From Symbiodinium sp. CCMP2592 (Eukaryota > Sar > Dinophyceae > Suessiales > Symbiodiniaceae), in contig CAJNDT010000507.1 of NCBI GenBank assembly GCA_905221615.1, positions 1 to 64,000 of the forward strand: DNA of 64,000 nt, in the 5' to 3' direction. Below, piece after piece: positions 17,531 to 32,760 of the stretch. Under the pieces are notes generated by a model. The model did not search any database. It saw only the letters and a program-made list of their open reading frames with translations, and had not been told where the DNA came from. Position numbers and translations under genes: made by a program. Position 1 is the first letter of the stretch; each line of letters opens with the position of its first letter.

Positions 17531-20422
17531 AAGCGGATGAATTTGTCAGAACTTCGGAGTCTCATATCTTTGCGGCCGGAACTTCAATCGACAACTCTGG
17601 GGTGTGGTTTTACCTGGACACCTACGAAGGCCCGCTACACCCAAGCTTCTGTAGCCACAGCTCGCACCTCAAGTGCCACCCTGTCAGACTGGTTGGACCC
17701 ACGACTTAGCGCGATTTTAAAGCGATGCAACCCCTAAATGCGAATTCCTGAAACGATGCCATTCTACACGGTACGCGACTCCAGGGCTCATGCTGGACGC
17801 GTGCTTGCTGCGGACCTTGGAGCGATCCCAACTGGGGCTTGAAGTTCAGTTGCGCATGAATCCGATAAGAAGAAACAAGGCCTTAGCTTCAAAGCCTCAC
17901 CACTTTTGCTTCCTGTCATGCCTGGCAAAAAGGATGGGGCTGCTTGCTGTCACCTTGAAGTACTGAATGCCGATCTCCGGACCTGACGCACCGTGTCAAA
18001 CCACGCCTCCCGATGCGTTGCTGTCAGCACTCTTGGCATGATGCCTTGTTGTCCTTCAACGGCACGGCGGGAAACTCGCAAAGCCCGTGCCTTACCAATG
18101 GTTCATAAGTAAGTCCCTCCTCATGCCAGCCAAAGATATGAACAACCGCTGCCAGTAATAATGTCCTTTCCTAGCCCCAGCCTATGAACCGTACCATATC
18201 CCATAATGTTAATGTACCACGAAACCCTGCTCTAATTGATCAGGCCCATGCATCCCCTGCTTAAAGGGCCCTTTCTAGAATAGGTCCGAGCAGCTGCACT
18301 AAAGAGGCATGGTCGTTTTCCGCCTGGCGAGCAAAGATCCCAAGCCCCACATTCGGGCCCTTGAAACGGGTCTCAAGGTTTACAGCTACTTTGTTCCTCG
18401 TTGTTGTGGGTGTTGGGAAACTTTGGGATAGGACATAAGACCGCGGCCCGAATGGTTTCGGGCCGACAGCCTAAGCTCGAAACACGAGGACCTCACATGG
18501 ACGGTTTCGTTGGGAGTTTGCCCGCAAAAGCGGCAGAGTTGCCAAGTCTCAGTCTCAGGGCTCCAGGGTTTCAGCTGGGAGGCTTTGTGGACTCCAAGTA
18601 AAATTGAAGCGGTTCGAAGACTGCGAAATTTGAACAGCCTGTTGTCCGCACCGAAGCACAAACGATTCATGATGCAAAGCCCAGCTCAGCCGCACAAACG
18701 TTGATCTGCAAACCAATGCAGCACTTCGACGACTGCAATGCGACTTGCCGGTCAAAGCCGTAAATCCGACCTCGGACACCAGAAGTCAATGCTCCAATCG
18801 CACGACCTACACTCAATCCGCAACCCTCCAACCGGGCAATGAGCAAGCCCCCCTCCCACCGCACGAACCGCAACCTTCCTGCCTCCAATGCTCCAGTCGC
18901 CACATGGCAGCAGGAGGCCACGAGGACAAGCTTCGGTATCATGGCATCGTGGCAGCGGAATGAGGGCTTCAGGTCTAAGGGCCAAGGCTACTACTTTCAA
19001 GCTAGGGTTCCCGGACCACGGTCTTCCAGTGAAGGTTAGGGCTCCTCCGTCATTGCCTTTTCTTCTCTTAGGGTGTGGCGGTATGGAGTTTCAAGTTTTG
19101 TTGAACTTGGTTCCACAGGGCGGCGGGATTTTACGAACCCATGCCTCTCACTCCTCGCCCGCGAAAAGCTGCGAGTGGATTGTGTCGCATGTCTCAGAAG
19201 GTCGAAACTCGAACAAGATCTTTAGGCTATGACGGCTTCGGGGCTTCCGCGATTTGATTCCCCAAGCTCTTGGGTAGCTTGGGATGTGTGCCTTTGAGAA
19301 CCCAGCCGCATTGCTACAGTCATCAGATCAGGTTACCGGTTAGTGTATGATCCGATGCAGGGACCAGGACTAGGCTGAGGAGCTTCAAGGTGCTGGAGCC
19401 TTGGCTTAGCTTGGTGCAGCTTACACCTTAAAGGGGCTCCTGGTAAAAGATGTGCAGGTGAGGGACGCCCTGCTCTTCGGCTCTTCCGAAGCTTTGGGGC
19501 TCTCTGACACCCTCACCCCTATGCCTTGACCCTGAGAACCCTGAAATTTCTCAGCTGAAAACCCTTGAACCCTAAACCTGAACGTTCGCGTCTCGCGCAT
19601 TTTACTTCTTCCTGTGCTCAGCACGCAGCCTGCAGCGATTCTGGGCTCAGTGCAGAGGCCGTGAGTTCAGGGATTAGGTTTTAGGCTCGCTACTTGTAAG
19701 ACTCAAGGGCTATGCCTCGGGTAAAGGTTCAGGGTCGAATCTCCCTTGGTGGCAGGACGTTTCGGGTGGCGGAGTCTTGGGGCTCATCACACATCATCAC
19801 ACTAGATTCGGGCATGGCCTGCTGCTCAGATCAGTTTGGACTGTAAGCTCGCCGGGCCGGAGAACGTCTCGTCTGTGGATATGTTTCGCCATTTGGGTCT
19901 CTGGAATGGTTTTGGGTTCGATGTGCACGGGAGCTGCCTCAACATTTCAATGGCAGAGGGGGCTGCACATGTTCCCAGTCCCTGCTAGGACAAACTGCGC
20001 AGTGGTTGACGGCTGGTCGCCCATCTGGAACGCTCTAACCTAACGCTTCCCAACGAAGAGAACGAGTCTCTGAACCTGCTGCTGGTTTGCCCGAGTTGCG
20101 CTTCTCAACTCTTTCTAATCCATTCCCACGTACAGAGCAGCTCAACCATGGCCCCAGGCGGAGCAAAACCCAAAACTCCGTCAACCTTCTTGTCTAGGCT
20201 CAAGACTCAAGCTTTGGATTAAAACTATGCAGTTGCCATCGCTATGAGTTCCATTAGTTGTCGTTGAGTTGCCACTCGTGGAAAACATTTAGACACAAAT
20301 CTGCCTGAACAATGCTTGCTTCAGAAGCCTACTTCACGATACTTCGAAGGCAGGCTCGTTGCAAGCACATGCGCACCCATGTATGTGACTGTGTGCATTT
20401 GTGGATATGTGCATATAGACGG

Positions 20423-20447
20423 GTAGATAGATGGATAGATAGATAGA
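20423..20447. repeat. (GATA)n microsatellite
   Basis: About six GATA/GATG units in a short run. Confidence 0.8.
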
Positions 20448-21312
20448 GGTGGTGCAGATCGAATTTCATAGAAATTCTCTCCCGCTCGGAACTTTGCAAT
20501 ATTTAAGTCGACGTACCAAAGTGTTGAACACACATAAGCTGCACTACCTACTGGGCTGTCAACAACGCAGGGCAGGCTTCCAGCCGTCAGCTGTACCGTG
20601 TGCTATTCACATGGCTTGACTACCGCGACTGAGGCAAAACTCACAGGTTCGAGGGGTTCAATGTGTTGGTTTAGTGTTCTTGTTGGTTTGAATATCAGGG
20701 GTTTGGGTTGGGGGTCTAGGGAAGCTAGTTCTGTATAGACATAATCTAGTGACTTCGGCAAACACTCACAGCAGCTCAACTAAATAGCTGTTTAAGGTGC
20801 ATAAAGCTGGTGGGCAACTTATCAGAAAGGCTCTGCTCTGAGTCTCCCAGAGGCTGGGATTCTTCCCAGAGGGCATTTCGACGACTCCCACACAACGGCC
20901 AAGCCTGTCTCTCCGCTCCTATCCATTGGCCGACATCCTACGCACAATGCAAAGCACATGGTGCTTGAGATGCAGATTTCTGCGCGCGTCTGTCAAACAA
21001 CCAAGCTACAGGATTCGCCGTACCAACTACGATTCTTTTGCCGAGGAGCCGCCTACAATTCAGAACCCAATCCAGATTTTGGACCGAAGTCTGCGTCCAG
21101 GCGCTAAGCCTCGTCCCAGCCCTGAAGATAACCAAAGGCGATTCGACGTGTCGACATGCGCAATGCTGGTGCCAGCTCTGCATCTTGACAGGGAAGCAGA
21201 TGGCAATTGCTGGTGGCCCCATAGCCGTGCAAAGTTTCATAAGCCTCTTGGAATCAGAAGGCGGTAGAAGGGATCCTGCCACAGCCAACTCTTGCCTCAG
21301 GGGAGCCCTTCC

Positions 21313-21372
21313 CTAATATAGGGCCTTCATAAACCGAATAGGGCTTTGGGGCACTTATGGCATACTTAATAA
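21313..21372. mobile_element. Copy A of the CTAATAT inverted-repeat family (fragment)
   Basis: Begins CTAATATAGGGCCTTCAT and continues to AATAGGGCTTTGGGG, shared with the copies near 34841, 48550 and 62050. The right terminus is not clear, so this is probably a diverged or truncated copy of a small non-autonomous element. No coding capacity. Confidence 0.5.
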
Positions 21373-24300
21373 CAAGGGATCAGAGGGGGAGAGCTGATGT
21401 ACGGCAGTCTGTGATCCCCGCCCATCCGTCTGATTTGAGATTCCCATCTGCCTCCAAAAACTTGCGAGGAACAAACCTCCTGCCGAGGTTCCCGGGACAC
21501 CCCGTAATGGGTTTAGGGCTTGGGCTTGGCATGACCAGGACACTTGAGTCGTCCGCTCTCCCTAAAACTCACAAAGGACTAAACTTTCAAACAACGAGCT
21601 CCATTTGTTCTGAGGGTGGTTTTGTGGGAGAGGGGCGGTGTGGTACTTGCTTCTCGGAACTTCCCAATTTTGGAGGGAGTTGCCCTTGGAATCAGCAACG
21701 ATACATAATGATACTGTGTCTGTTTGTCTATAGCCATAATGCCATAATTGGAAGGCGTGCTAAGTAGTATTTTGCTATTTCTCCTCAGCTTTTTCAGATT
21801 CCGAGGTCATCTGAACGTCTCTTTATACGGAAAGCCCGAAAGAGAGGCAGGGGCACCGCTGGAACCAAGAAAGCCACACTCTCTCTTGCCGCCTGCCCCC
21901 AACACTTCCGTTTCGGCGGTGAACTGGGTTGGATCAAGAGGTCTCTGACTTTGGTCAAGTCCCCTGCACGGTCATGATTGAGATACGAATGTGATAGCAG
22001 TGGCCCTCAGAGTAAAAGCAGTAGGAATGCTTCGATGCCTCCAAACCTGGGACGCTTAAGCCTACATCTCGCGACCTCAAAGCACCGCGGCACTTGCTGG
22101 ACGTTTGGGCTGCCCCGGATTCGCAAATTCAGGATCTCAGTAAGGAATGATCGCAATGCAGTCGCAATATCAGCCTCGTTTAAACGGTGGAGAAGCAGCT
22201 ACCTTGGCAGTCCAAGCCCCACATACCCAACAACCACGCCAGGAGAACCCGAAGACCACGGCACTACACTGTGCCGGCAGTACAACTGGCACCCAAAACG
22301 CGCGGGACTGTGACGGAAACGCGAGTCGCACCCAATCTGTGCACGGTACTGTGGCGGGAGCATGTATTTCCCCCTAAACCGGCTCGGCATAGCTGTGGCT
22401 GGAGCACAATTGCGCAGTTTGGATCACTCGAAGCTCTATATTTCAAGACCACACCACACTGTTTGGGGAACGAACCCCTGAATCCAACATCCAAACCTTG
22501 AAAGAGTCAAGCTTCACATCAGCTTTGGTAACTGAAGCCAGATTCCTGGATCTTGACACGTTTCAAGATCAGACATGGTGGGAGCTTATAAACTCGGATC
22601 AGATCGGATGCAATGGCATCCTACTCTCAATGGTCGGGAATCACCAAAGTACCGCATGGCAACCTGGAGCATAGGGGGCAAGCTGAATTCCGTGCATCCC
22701 TTGGCGACGGATCTTGCAATCACGGCCTCTGCTCCTTACAGTTTGACATTCCTCGGCTGAGGTTTCCCATGCGCTGGAGAAAGTCTGTTACTATGATAGC
22801 GATGGTGTAATGACCAGCAGACTACAACTTTGGAACTATGTTCCGAAGGCTCGTGGAGGCACTGCCCTGCAGAACAGGGACAAGACGCCAATGCCAACAC
22901 ATTCAACCCTACCGGGTAAACCGTATGTAATCCGAAAGGGCCTGAGCTTTGAGACTCAGACAGTGCTTTGTTGCTTTTGGTATGTGGGCTTCGTCTGTTG
23001 GGCTTCAGCCGGTTTCCACATGCTTGTGCCTAAAGCTCTTCTGACTGCCAGGAGCTGAAGCTGTGGCGCAGACTTCTACTGACACCCTGGGCGGCTTCCA
23101 ACAACAGGAGTTCTTAAGCTACGCACCCTGGATGTAGCCCTCGTCACAGGAGGCCGAGGTTCGCCAGAAGTTCCAACCGCAAATCAAAACAAACTGATCC
23201 ACAAAATGTCTTGAAACCGACAGCTAGGGCTACACATATCTCAAGCCCTGTGTTGCTGGTCAACCTGCCGCTTGAAGGCACGAGCTTCACTGTTGGTGTC
23301 AGAGGCGTGGAGTTTAGGCTTCAGGTTGTAGCCCAGACTTCCTTGTGGTGCTAGCCGCTTCGGTGCCACATGACATTCCAGAGCACGATTGACACTGTGA
23401 CAACTTCGCCATTGTTGTAGTGGTTTCACCCCTCTTGCTTCTGTAGGTTAGCCGACGATGCAGCAGTGGTGATAATGAAGGTCTCTGTGTAGTCAAACCC
23501 GCGAAGTCTTCCAGCGACTTCTGCGCTGATTGTTGCCACGTCTCACCCTGGGTATTCGCCCCTCCCAAACTCAGTACGGAACAGATAGCGAACGATCCAT
23601 GCAACGTGCGGGCGACACTGTGCCATACTCACACGTATCCATATCTCCATTCAGTACTGAGTGCAAGAGAAGGTATCCTGCAAGCACGGCAAGGCCCTGC
23701 AAACTTTGAATTTGGTTCGCTTGGCATGACTTCGCTGTTATCACTGAGAACTCCGCTCCCTGTCAGCCACTAAGCATGCTTGAACTGCATGAACTGCTCA
23801 ACTGTATCCCTTGCTACGACCCTGTGCATCCGAAGCCTGTAGAGCAAGAATCTGTACGTGAGGTGCACCGGCAGCTGATAACAGTACAACACAGGCTGAA
23901 CTGCTTACCATCTAGACTGACTCATGACTGCCGATGTGAATGACTGCATGTAGCTCATGATAGTGCAGATTGTGGTGAAAAGGATGGAGCATTGCCGACG
24001 AAGGATATCAACAAGATGACAGTCGTGACAGTGGTGATAAAGAAGAAGGTCATCTGTGACAGCGAGAACAACGCTACTACTTTCGTTGATCGCGAGCCCA
24101 GCAGCTTTTATGGCCACCCTCTTGGCAACTATGGTTTGAGCAACTTCGGTGCTGGGTGTACTGCTAAAGAGAACTGGGCTTCGCAATCCCAGGCTTCTAA
24201 GCCACAACACCAGGTTCATATTTTCGGACATTCAGTGGCAGGACCCGAGATCTGGAACCCAAAACTGGCACATGCAGTAGTCGGAAACAACCTCCTGGCC

Positions 24301-27300
24301 CTAGTGGCTCAAGGCACTGACCCCAAACTTAGATCCGACACTGCCGAAATCACTGACTACAAACAGCCGTCAACCAATAGCAGTGGCTTAACTGCAAGAA
24401 CAGGCTGTGACGACTAACACGGACAGCAGCAAGAATCTTCAGAACAAAACGCAGGTACAATAAGAACTACGCATGGCAATACAGCAACAGGGCGCATGCC
24501 GTACGCACAGCGACTCCTACTCAGACCCCGTGCTCGCAGCAATGGGTCGGTCGACTCCACAGGCCACAAAAAATTAAGGGATTTGGGTTCGAGGGTTCCT
24601 CAGAGACCCTAACCAAACCCGTTTCTCTGGGGGCTTACGGAGTAGGATTGAGCGCTGCAGCGCTGATCTTGCCGTTTGCGGGTCTTTTATGCCACGAAAA
24701 CAATAATGAACTTCAAGGCCCAGAGCCAAGAGGGCTTCCATCGCCCGAAGAAACAAACCGCCAATGATTCAGTGGCCAGACCCGACCTAGCACCGACGGT
24801 AGTTGTAGTCGTATCTGGAAGAATTTCAAAACACTTGTCCAGCAATGTCAGCCGACCCACACTGCAAAGGTGACAGGAGAGCCCTTCGGTGGCGGAGACG
24901 ATCTATCGCCCGACTGAGCCCGAGCTCCATGTGGTAACCCTTAGAAGCTCCTGTTGCTACGACCTGACCCAGCCGTTCATGACCACTAGTGACTAGTGAT
25001 AACACTAGCAAGTCGAACATGGCTCTGTTTTTCTTGCTATACTCCTCATGGCGTCGTTGGTCTTGTAGGCCCAGGATCCAACTCCAACGTATCGCACCGG
25101 AAGCACCCTCCTATCTCCTGGATGTCAGGGGTCTTACGCTTCGTGCCGTTCGACCACTGCGTGAGGTGCTGCAGCGAAAACTGGCGGCTTGGGCTCGGAG
25201 AACTCCCCCGCTGTGTTGAGTTTGAAACGCAAGTCTAGGTAGCGGAAAAAGGTAAATCGCTAAACCTGGTTACTTGCGGCCCACTAGGACCAACCACCAA
25301 CCGAAGCTTTCTTCCAAAGCTCCGGCCGGCCGGCAGTTTTCAGCCGCAGCCTACATGCAGGTGTTGTCCAAGCAAAGACCCAATTGGCATAAACCACAGG
25401 TGGTGCAGCCTGTCTCAGGTGGCCGCTGGGTTAAGGTCATGCGTAGCACGTTGCTTTGAAGCTCTAAGCCAACTGACGACTATGTAAGCTGCCCTGCACT
25501 GTACCTACCGGGTGCTCCATGCTCTGCTTGGGACCTAGGAAGGTACGAAGACGAAGGGGTCAGCAACATGCAATGAGATCTCGCAAGACGAACCGTCCAT
25601 GCCCACTTCAGCCCCAGAAGAGACGGCACGTGTCACAGAATTTCCCGAAGTGCAGGATGAGAGCTGAGCGGCTGAGCGACCGGCCGGGATTGCTTTGCAA
25701 CGGGCCACTTTCCACGGTATTGACATCTTCAATGGTCGGGACCCTCCTCAGAGAAGAGGAAAGAGTAGCAAATGGCAACAATTCGGGAGTCGCGGCACAG
25801 GCTCTAAATCCTTGCTTGTGGAATCTGGGATCTCGGCAATGCAGTTTTCCAAAACAAGAAGATCACACCACTGGCGGTTGCGACGTACCTGGCCGGCAGT
25901 TGAAGATTCGGGTTCCAAAGCACCTGGTACGAACGTAGGCCGGCAGAAAACCAAGAAATACGCATCTCGTCCCGAGCCACCGGAGGAAAGCACCATCAAC
26001 CCGAAAAGCATCAAGCCGCTGAGAAGATGTACGCTGGATGTACGAAAGGCGGAGGGTCACAAGGAAAGGCTTCGGATGGCTTTGGGTTCGAGGTCCGGGT
26101 TCCCGAAAAGCTTGGCAGCTCCGTAGTTTAAGTGCTCGGATCCTGTATCTGCAACACCTTCGAGCAGAAACAAACAGTTGACCCAAGCGGCCAAAAAACA
26201 GCAAAGATGGGTTTAGCAGCGTTCAGGGATCGTCGTGCCTGTTGTTTTGTCCCAACCTCAGCAGACTCATTTCTAAATGCACAAGGACCCCTTTTTCCCA
26301 AACCCTCCCACTGGAGCCGGTCGCACAAGCACGACACGCAGGAAAGCACGAAAGTGCCCAAAACGCTGGTATGGATCGTGTAGTGAGCCTGCATTGCAGA
26401 TGACGCAGGCTGAGAACCAACAACAGTTTGCGGTTGAAGGGTCTTCGGTGGTTTACTGACAAAACCTTCCGCAGATCTCCCTCACCCGAAAGTGTTCTTC
26501 ACGGCTCTGAAAGTTCCTACCCCAAACCGCTGCAGCACGCAGGAGTGGAGCTCCGAGCAAGCTTATCCATTGATTTGATAACCGGTTTATAGGGATGCTG
26601 AGGCTGAAGTTTGCTCGATTTCGGAACTCCAGAAGAGACCCAGGCCGTGCGGGCCTCATGCTCGGAAGGAATGCTGTGAATGACAGCAAGTGTCTTTGCG
26701 GTAGTGACCGACACCACCGATACAGCCAAGTGCTTGTCCTACCCAGCTCTGCGGTTTACAAACCTCCATCCTGAAACTAGTTTGCCTGATGCAGCCAGGT
26801 CAGCCAGGGATGAATGGCTACCTTGAGCGGCAGGTGTTGGGCGCGAGCTTCTACATTACAGTTAGTCTTGCAATGATGCGCAGCTTCAAGCTGGTTTGGC
26901 TCAGTCCTTGCGAGCTTTGTGGCCTCCAACGTGCAGATGCATGCTTTTCTGTGCTTTGCTGCTCTATGTTGATAGCTCGCCACAAAGGCGCCCAAAGGGG
27001 CCTAGATGTTGTCCGAAGACGATGAGCTTAAAGTTTCGTGAATCTGAACATCCCCCGAGATGAAATGCCTCCAATCTTCAACTCCGAGCCCCTATGCCGA
27101 TTCAACTCGATGCCTGATTCCTTAAACCGGGAATTTCGCTACGCCTCTACACTACTAGTGCCTCCTGCCTGGGACTAATCCCTGCGAGATCCAAACACTA
27201 CGGCATGACGTTTCGGGTTAACTCACATCCAACAATTACCGGCAACTTTCATGTCGTTCTTACTGCTGATCCGATTTCCAGTGGAAAGATTCGATTATGA

Positions 27301-27875
27301 TGATGACGATGATGGCACCCAGCAATGGTGACGGTGGCCCTGCACTGCAGATCATCATCGTGATCAGCACCACCACCAGCGCCATCGTGATAAACGAGCT
27401 TTTCAGAAATGCCCAAACAGTTTCGTCAGGCCGTATGCAATAGTTGAGATGCTAGCTGCTGCGGCGGCTAGTCCCTGCAATCATCCAAGCAGTGGTAACC
27501 AGAAGAACGAATCAGGCTCCTCATCAGTATCTTGCCGGTCGTCGCTGCAGATGCATTCGCATCTACTCTGATAAGTACTCTTCTTCATCTGCGCCACCAT
27601 GGCAATCATCGTCGGCTGCACTATCACCCTGATTGTTTTTGGCAAGGAGACATGAGAAGGATTGTGGCAGAAGATTCCGGCTGCCTTCAACTTTGAGCCC
27701 TTCCAGCATACATTTTCCGTCGTTGAAATGTCGAAGTCTACATCCCACCACGCAGTGTGGGGAACAGTTTTGGGTTGTGCTCGGCAAGTGCTCGAGGTTC
27801 CTGAAATCAAGCAGCACCACACCAAAGGCGGCTCGTCGGGGTGTTTCGTGTGCGACTCCTAACCCTGCAGTGGCA

Positions 27876-27975
27876 GTGGTGCTGGTGGTGGTGGTGGCGT
27901 GGTGGTACCGTGGTGGTACCGATGGTCATAGTTTTGGTGGTAATGTGGTGCTGGTCGTCTTGGTCGTGGTGGTCG
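27876..27975. repeat. (GGT/TGG)n imperfect microsatellite
   Basis: GGT-dominated run with interruptions. It produces Val-rich open frames on the plus strand that are repeat artefacts. Confidence 0.75.
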
Positions 27976-30529
27976 CCCTGATCTCATCGGGGTGTACACC
28001 GTGTGTGATCTGTCACTGTATTGGGATCTGCACTGGCGAAATGAAGCGTGACACCCTGAAGAGTCCAACAGTAACTCTTTCAACGCCCAAGGGCAGCTCA
28101 ACAACACCCCCTCTGAAGTACCAGGACCCAGGGGCAAGAGCCGCCCAGCGCTGCGGTTGAAATGCCCGCAGCGAAACCTTTCGGCTTGAGGACCCAGGCA
28201 GCCAGAATTTAGATCAGATTTCGGTAAGGGTTTGTCCAGGGTCTGAAGGCATTGAGGTTAGGTGATATTTTGGATTGGAGAGTTTGGGATTGGGGGGGTG
28301 CGGTAGGTTCCAAGTCAACTAGGACTCACGGTGTAAGAAACAATCAGGGAATGTGGTGCTTGAAGATTCGTTTCTGTGACACGTCAAGAGAAAGCGTCTG
28401 GATTGGCTTGCTTCTTGAGGCTCAGCGCTTACTCAGTTTCAGGAAGGACTCGGCAGTCTGGAATGATTGACACTTTGATCGGATTCATTGAATGCCACCC
28501 GATCTCAGGGACCTCAACCTCTTGGCAAACATAGCATTACTGAAGCCGGATACTTGTGCGGCGTAGTTGAACCTGAATGCTACAGTGATACACCGGAAGA
28601 AGACACAACCAAATAGATAAAGCGAGCCGGGGACCAAATAAAACAACATTGCGAAAAAGCCGAAGATGTGGAAGTATCGCCACCTGCCGCTCAGCTGGCA
28701 TTCTCAAGCACAAGTTAGGGAGGGAGTCCCACCACACTGTATAGGTTTTAACCGGCCACTTTTGCGGACCAACACATGCCAATTCAAGACCATGTCTCAC
28801 CTCTGCTATGCCTTACATGATGTCAACCATAGCATATCAGGCTGTATGCTGACGGTCTGAGACTCAAGTCTGAAAACATGTGCCGGTGGGCGTATAGGAG
28901 TGGAGTGGGACTGAGACTAGTCTTCTGCTTTGAGAGATGGCTTCTCAACACCTCACACTTTGACACAGTATCTTGTGAAAGCAGATGGCTTTCTGGAAGT
29001 ACCAAAACCTGTGCCCACAGGAAGAATACCAGGAGTCATTCCTACAAGCTGGGCATCCCAAACATCCTCATGCTGCCAGCAGTGCGGGGCTCCAAAACTG
29101 TCAACTTGACATTCAGGAATCAGAAAGCAGCCCCAACACGCCAAACTCGTAAGCCCAACTCCCATCCAGTGCCTGTGCGGGGTGTGCCAAATCATTTGGA
29201 TTCCGCGATGGAACCTGCTTAGAGCTTTGCCTCAACAAACACCTACACGTTCGATCCCGGGCTCAAGATATACAGGGTGGTGTAGCGTCGCTCTTGCTCT
29301 TTGCCAACCTATCTCTGTTTGGAAACCAGGGAAAGGAAGGGCAGGAATCCTCCACTCATCACATCTTCAGCGTGTTGATTCATTAAGCCCTTCACCATTT
29401 CATGGAGACATCTGGTCCCCTGTAGCAAGTTCCCTATCTCTCTCACTCTCCGCCTCTCACTCCCTCGCTGAGAAACTCTCTCTAGGCATGCAGTGTGGCA
29501 ACACTGTGGCATGCTTCTGTTCAGTATGAGAAGGATTATCTTACTTAGTCCACACGATGTGCTGGCGATCGGTTCCGCGACTGCCGCTGTGGCCAGCTGC
29601 TCGAGCTTCAAAACCGCTCTCTCCCCGCAGACTCTTGTGCCGGCCCGGCGCGCCCGTTTTACTGTAGCATGCAGCACCAATGCAGCATATTCGTGCTCCA
29701 GCACTTCGTACATCGAAATCTCGCCGCAATGCGGTGCACTCGGGATGCGAACTGCGCTCTCGCCACAGGGTGGCCGCCACAGTGTCACCCGCATCTTGCA
29801 ATTGTAGCAACGCGCTGGTCGTCTTTTCGGGTCTCGACATCGGAAGTCGATCTCTCGCCACAATTCCCTTCAAGCTTTGCGGGTTTCGTGTGTTTTGTGG
29901 AAGGGTGACCGCTTTTGCACCTCGTGCGTGCGTGCTCGTCGCAGCTCGCGATCGGTCTTGTAGTGTTCTGTGTTCTTCCGACACGAAAGTCACACCCGAG
30001 CATTTCATCTTGGCGAAGCGCGGGACTGTCGACTTTTGTCGTCGGGCTTCTGCAACCCACCTTAACCTTTGCCTTTGGACCCGCCCCCCCCGCGACTACC
30101 GAGCCCTAAATCTCAAACTCTTCACCGACAGGCATGTAGCAAGGCTTAATGCTTCGGCTAGCTCGGAAGTAGTAAGGAGAACCATGAAAGCCTTGTGAGG
30201 CGACATGAGGCTCCCTGAGGAGCCCGTAGTGGCTAAAGCTTCGCTTCGGACACAGAAGAAGGAAGAACTGGCCTTTGGCTCACGGAGATGCTCATCAAGG
30301 GCGCGGTGAAAGCCAGGAGGACGCACACCTCCTGTTTACGGAAGTCAAAGGGCCTCCTCTGGAGGTTTGGGCGAGTCCCTAGCAGTCTCTTCTGGGCGGT
30401 CCAGCTTCGTGGACATCAGACCGGGCATTCATGACCCCAGCAGACAATAAGACTTCATCAACAACTCAGGCTAAGCATTCTGCACAGCAGCTGGGCTGAG
30501 TGTATAGCTGCGGCTGCATAGAGTTAAGA

Positions 30530-31080
30530 AAACCTTGGGCAGCTAAGCTCTGGAAAGCAAAACAACATAAACATGACAACTTAATAAATGTTATGTATGA
30601 ATTTGCACATCCCAGAAGAACATAAACCATTTATGCAAAAGAGCATGTAACGGATGTGACTCCGTTGGCGTGAAGTATAAACAAGATAAGTATCAAGTAT
30701 TCATGCACGAGCGTGTGAACATGTTTGTAATCTTTTCAATACTACTTTTTCATACTTTGTGCGGAGATGGCTCAGCCTTGAGGCAGACTGAGAAAGAATG
30801 AGGACAACATAAGACCACACAAGAACAACTAAGCACACGTGAAACAAAACGTATGACACGCATGGCCTGCGAATATAATAGTTTGCATATGTTATTTTCA
30901 TATTTCCAGGGCAGACCCAAGAATCATGCTTGATTCCAGCTCTTGGTATTTGTTTCATTTCTATACCATAAACTTTGCTAATCTTCTTGGTCCTCAGTTT
31001 TCATGTTATTTCATAGATTCTCAAGGGTTAGCTCAGAGATTTCCTTAAGTTTAGAGCCGAGACTGAGGCACTCGCGTGCA
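30530..31080. other. AT-rich island without genes
   Basis: Visibly richer in A and T than the surrounding DNA (for example TTAATAAATGTTATGTATG near 30581). No inverted repeat, ORF of note or RNA gene seen. Could be an old insertion or a composition shift. Confidence 0.35.
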
Positions 31081-32439
31081 AAGACCTGGTGCCTTTGAGA
31101 GATCGTGGCTAAACGTGCTATGCTAACTTTAACGACTACTGCTACAAGAACTACTGAAACTCGTACACCACCTTCCTACCTTTGCACTGCTTGCTTGAAG
31201 TTTCTTCGTTGTTTACTGCTGCACCTCTCGTTGATCTTTCCTAGTTTCAGCATTTTGAGAACACCATTTTTCTTCACTCGATCGCTCTTACTTCCAGCTG
31301 TATAGCTTTCGAGCTCAGAACACAACTGCAACAATAATGATACGAACGACTTCAACTGATGTCCACGAAGGTTATCAGCACTGCACGCAAGAACAACAAG
31401 ACTAGTGTGAGCAGGTTGAAATCCTCACTATCACTATGAGGGATAAACGTAAAATCGTACCTCAGTCGAAAATTCCGTTCATCGTGATGCTGGTGCGAAG
31501 AGTGATGGTGATGTATTTTGATGGTAGAGATTATGCTGGCGGTCATAATGATTTTGCCGCTGACATCAAAGTACTATCACTAACCGTCGAAGCCTCTTGA
31601 ATAGGATGATGTTGGCGAGGATTAAGTGGTCATGGCAATTCTGACCGTGTTGATGCTGTTCATGATGATGACGACGAGGAAGATGTTTCCCAGGTGTCAT
31701 TAGCCACGAAAGCATTATTGTTCTTTTTTTCACCCGGCTAAAGGCACCACAAAACCAGCGCCCCATGCCCAAACATCCGAAAGTTCGGGGCGGCCTTGTT
31801 GACTTTACCGTCTTGCACGCAGTAATGTTCTGCAAGTGTGTACATCCTCGGTGTTCGTCTTTGAGGTGCACAGACGCTCAAGGAGTTGGTCCGGCCGGAA
31901 TATGTAAACCTTGCCATCACATGGTCCTAAAGCATCCTAAAGCTCGCATGCGACACTACGTGACGCTACCATCCACTTGCGAACTGTCATCGTCGTCCCC
32001 ATCATCATCATCATCACCATTCTCATCATCTTGTCGAAAAGGAGGGTCATGTTGTGTCATTCATCGTCACCCTTCGAGGCTTGCTACTTGCGACTGCGCG
32101 GCCATACAAAGAAGAAGGCCATCAAAATGAGCCTTCGGATCACGAAGCGCCATTCCTGATGCCCGGACACGATTTCAAGATCCGTAGTGTGTTTTGTCTA
32201 TAAGGTCTCCTCTGTGCTTCGCAAGAAGTAGATATCCTGCAAAGGCATCCTAGATGTCTTCTCAAGATCCATTGGAGCTCATGGGCTTCAACGTGTGGGT
32301 AATGCCGGCAACACGACCTCGACTGTAGCTTTCAAGAGCAGAAGAAGGATCTGAGCATTGCACACCGTTAAACTGGCAGGCGCACAAAAACAAAGTTCAC
32401 GAATGCGCACATGCACATGTATATGTGTTTCTACATATG

Positions 32440-32470
<31 letters not shown>

Positions 32471-32760
32471 CTGAAGGTCTGCAAGCAGTCCAAAACCCTA
32501 AGCCAAACTCTGAGACACGAGTTCTTGGGTTCGCCATTCTTGTCCCAGGGTGATGTAGCAAGTGCGCGCAAGCACCCGCTACCACTGCACCATCCACCAC
32601 TGTTGATCTGGGGCTTCTTGGATTGGCATAGCTTTCGGGTGCGGGGCTTTGACCCCAAGCTTGAATCTCAAGGCTTCCGAGTCAAACACAGGGAGCCTAG
32701 CAGCTGAATTGCGAACAACATTTAATCCGGTCTCGAATCAGGAATCCAGATCGGAAGCAA

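Larger units (their letters stand above)
16283..21312. other. Gene-poor DNA right of the retrotransposon
   Basis: Open frames are short, overlapping and without recognisable domains. The longest (minus, 16522-17256) shows no motif. Contained structure: an imperfect 77-bp duplication at 17384-17530 and a GATA microsatellite at 20423-20447. No RNA gene seen. Confidence 0.5.
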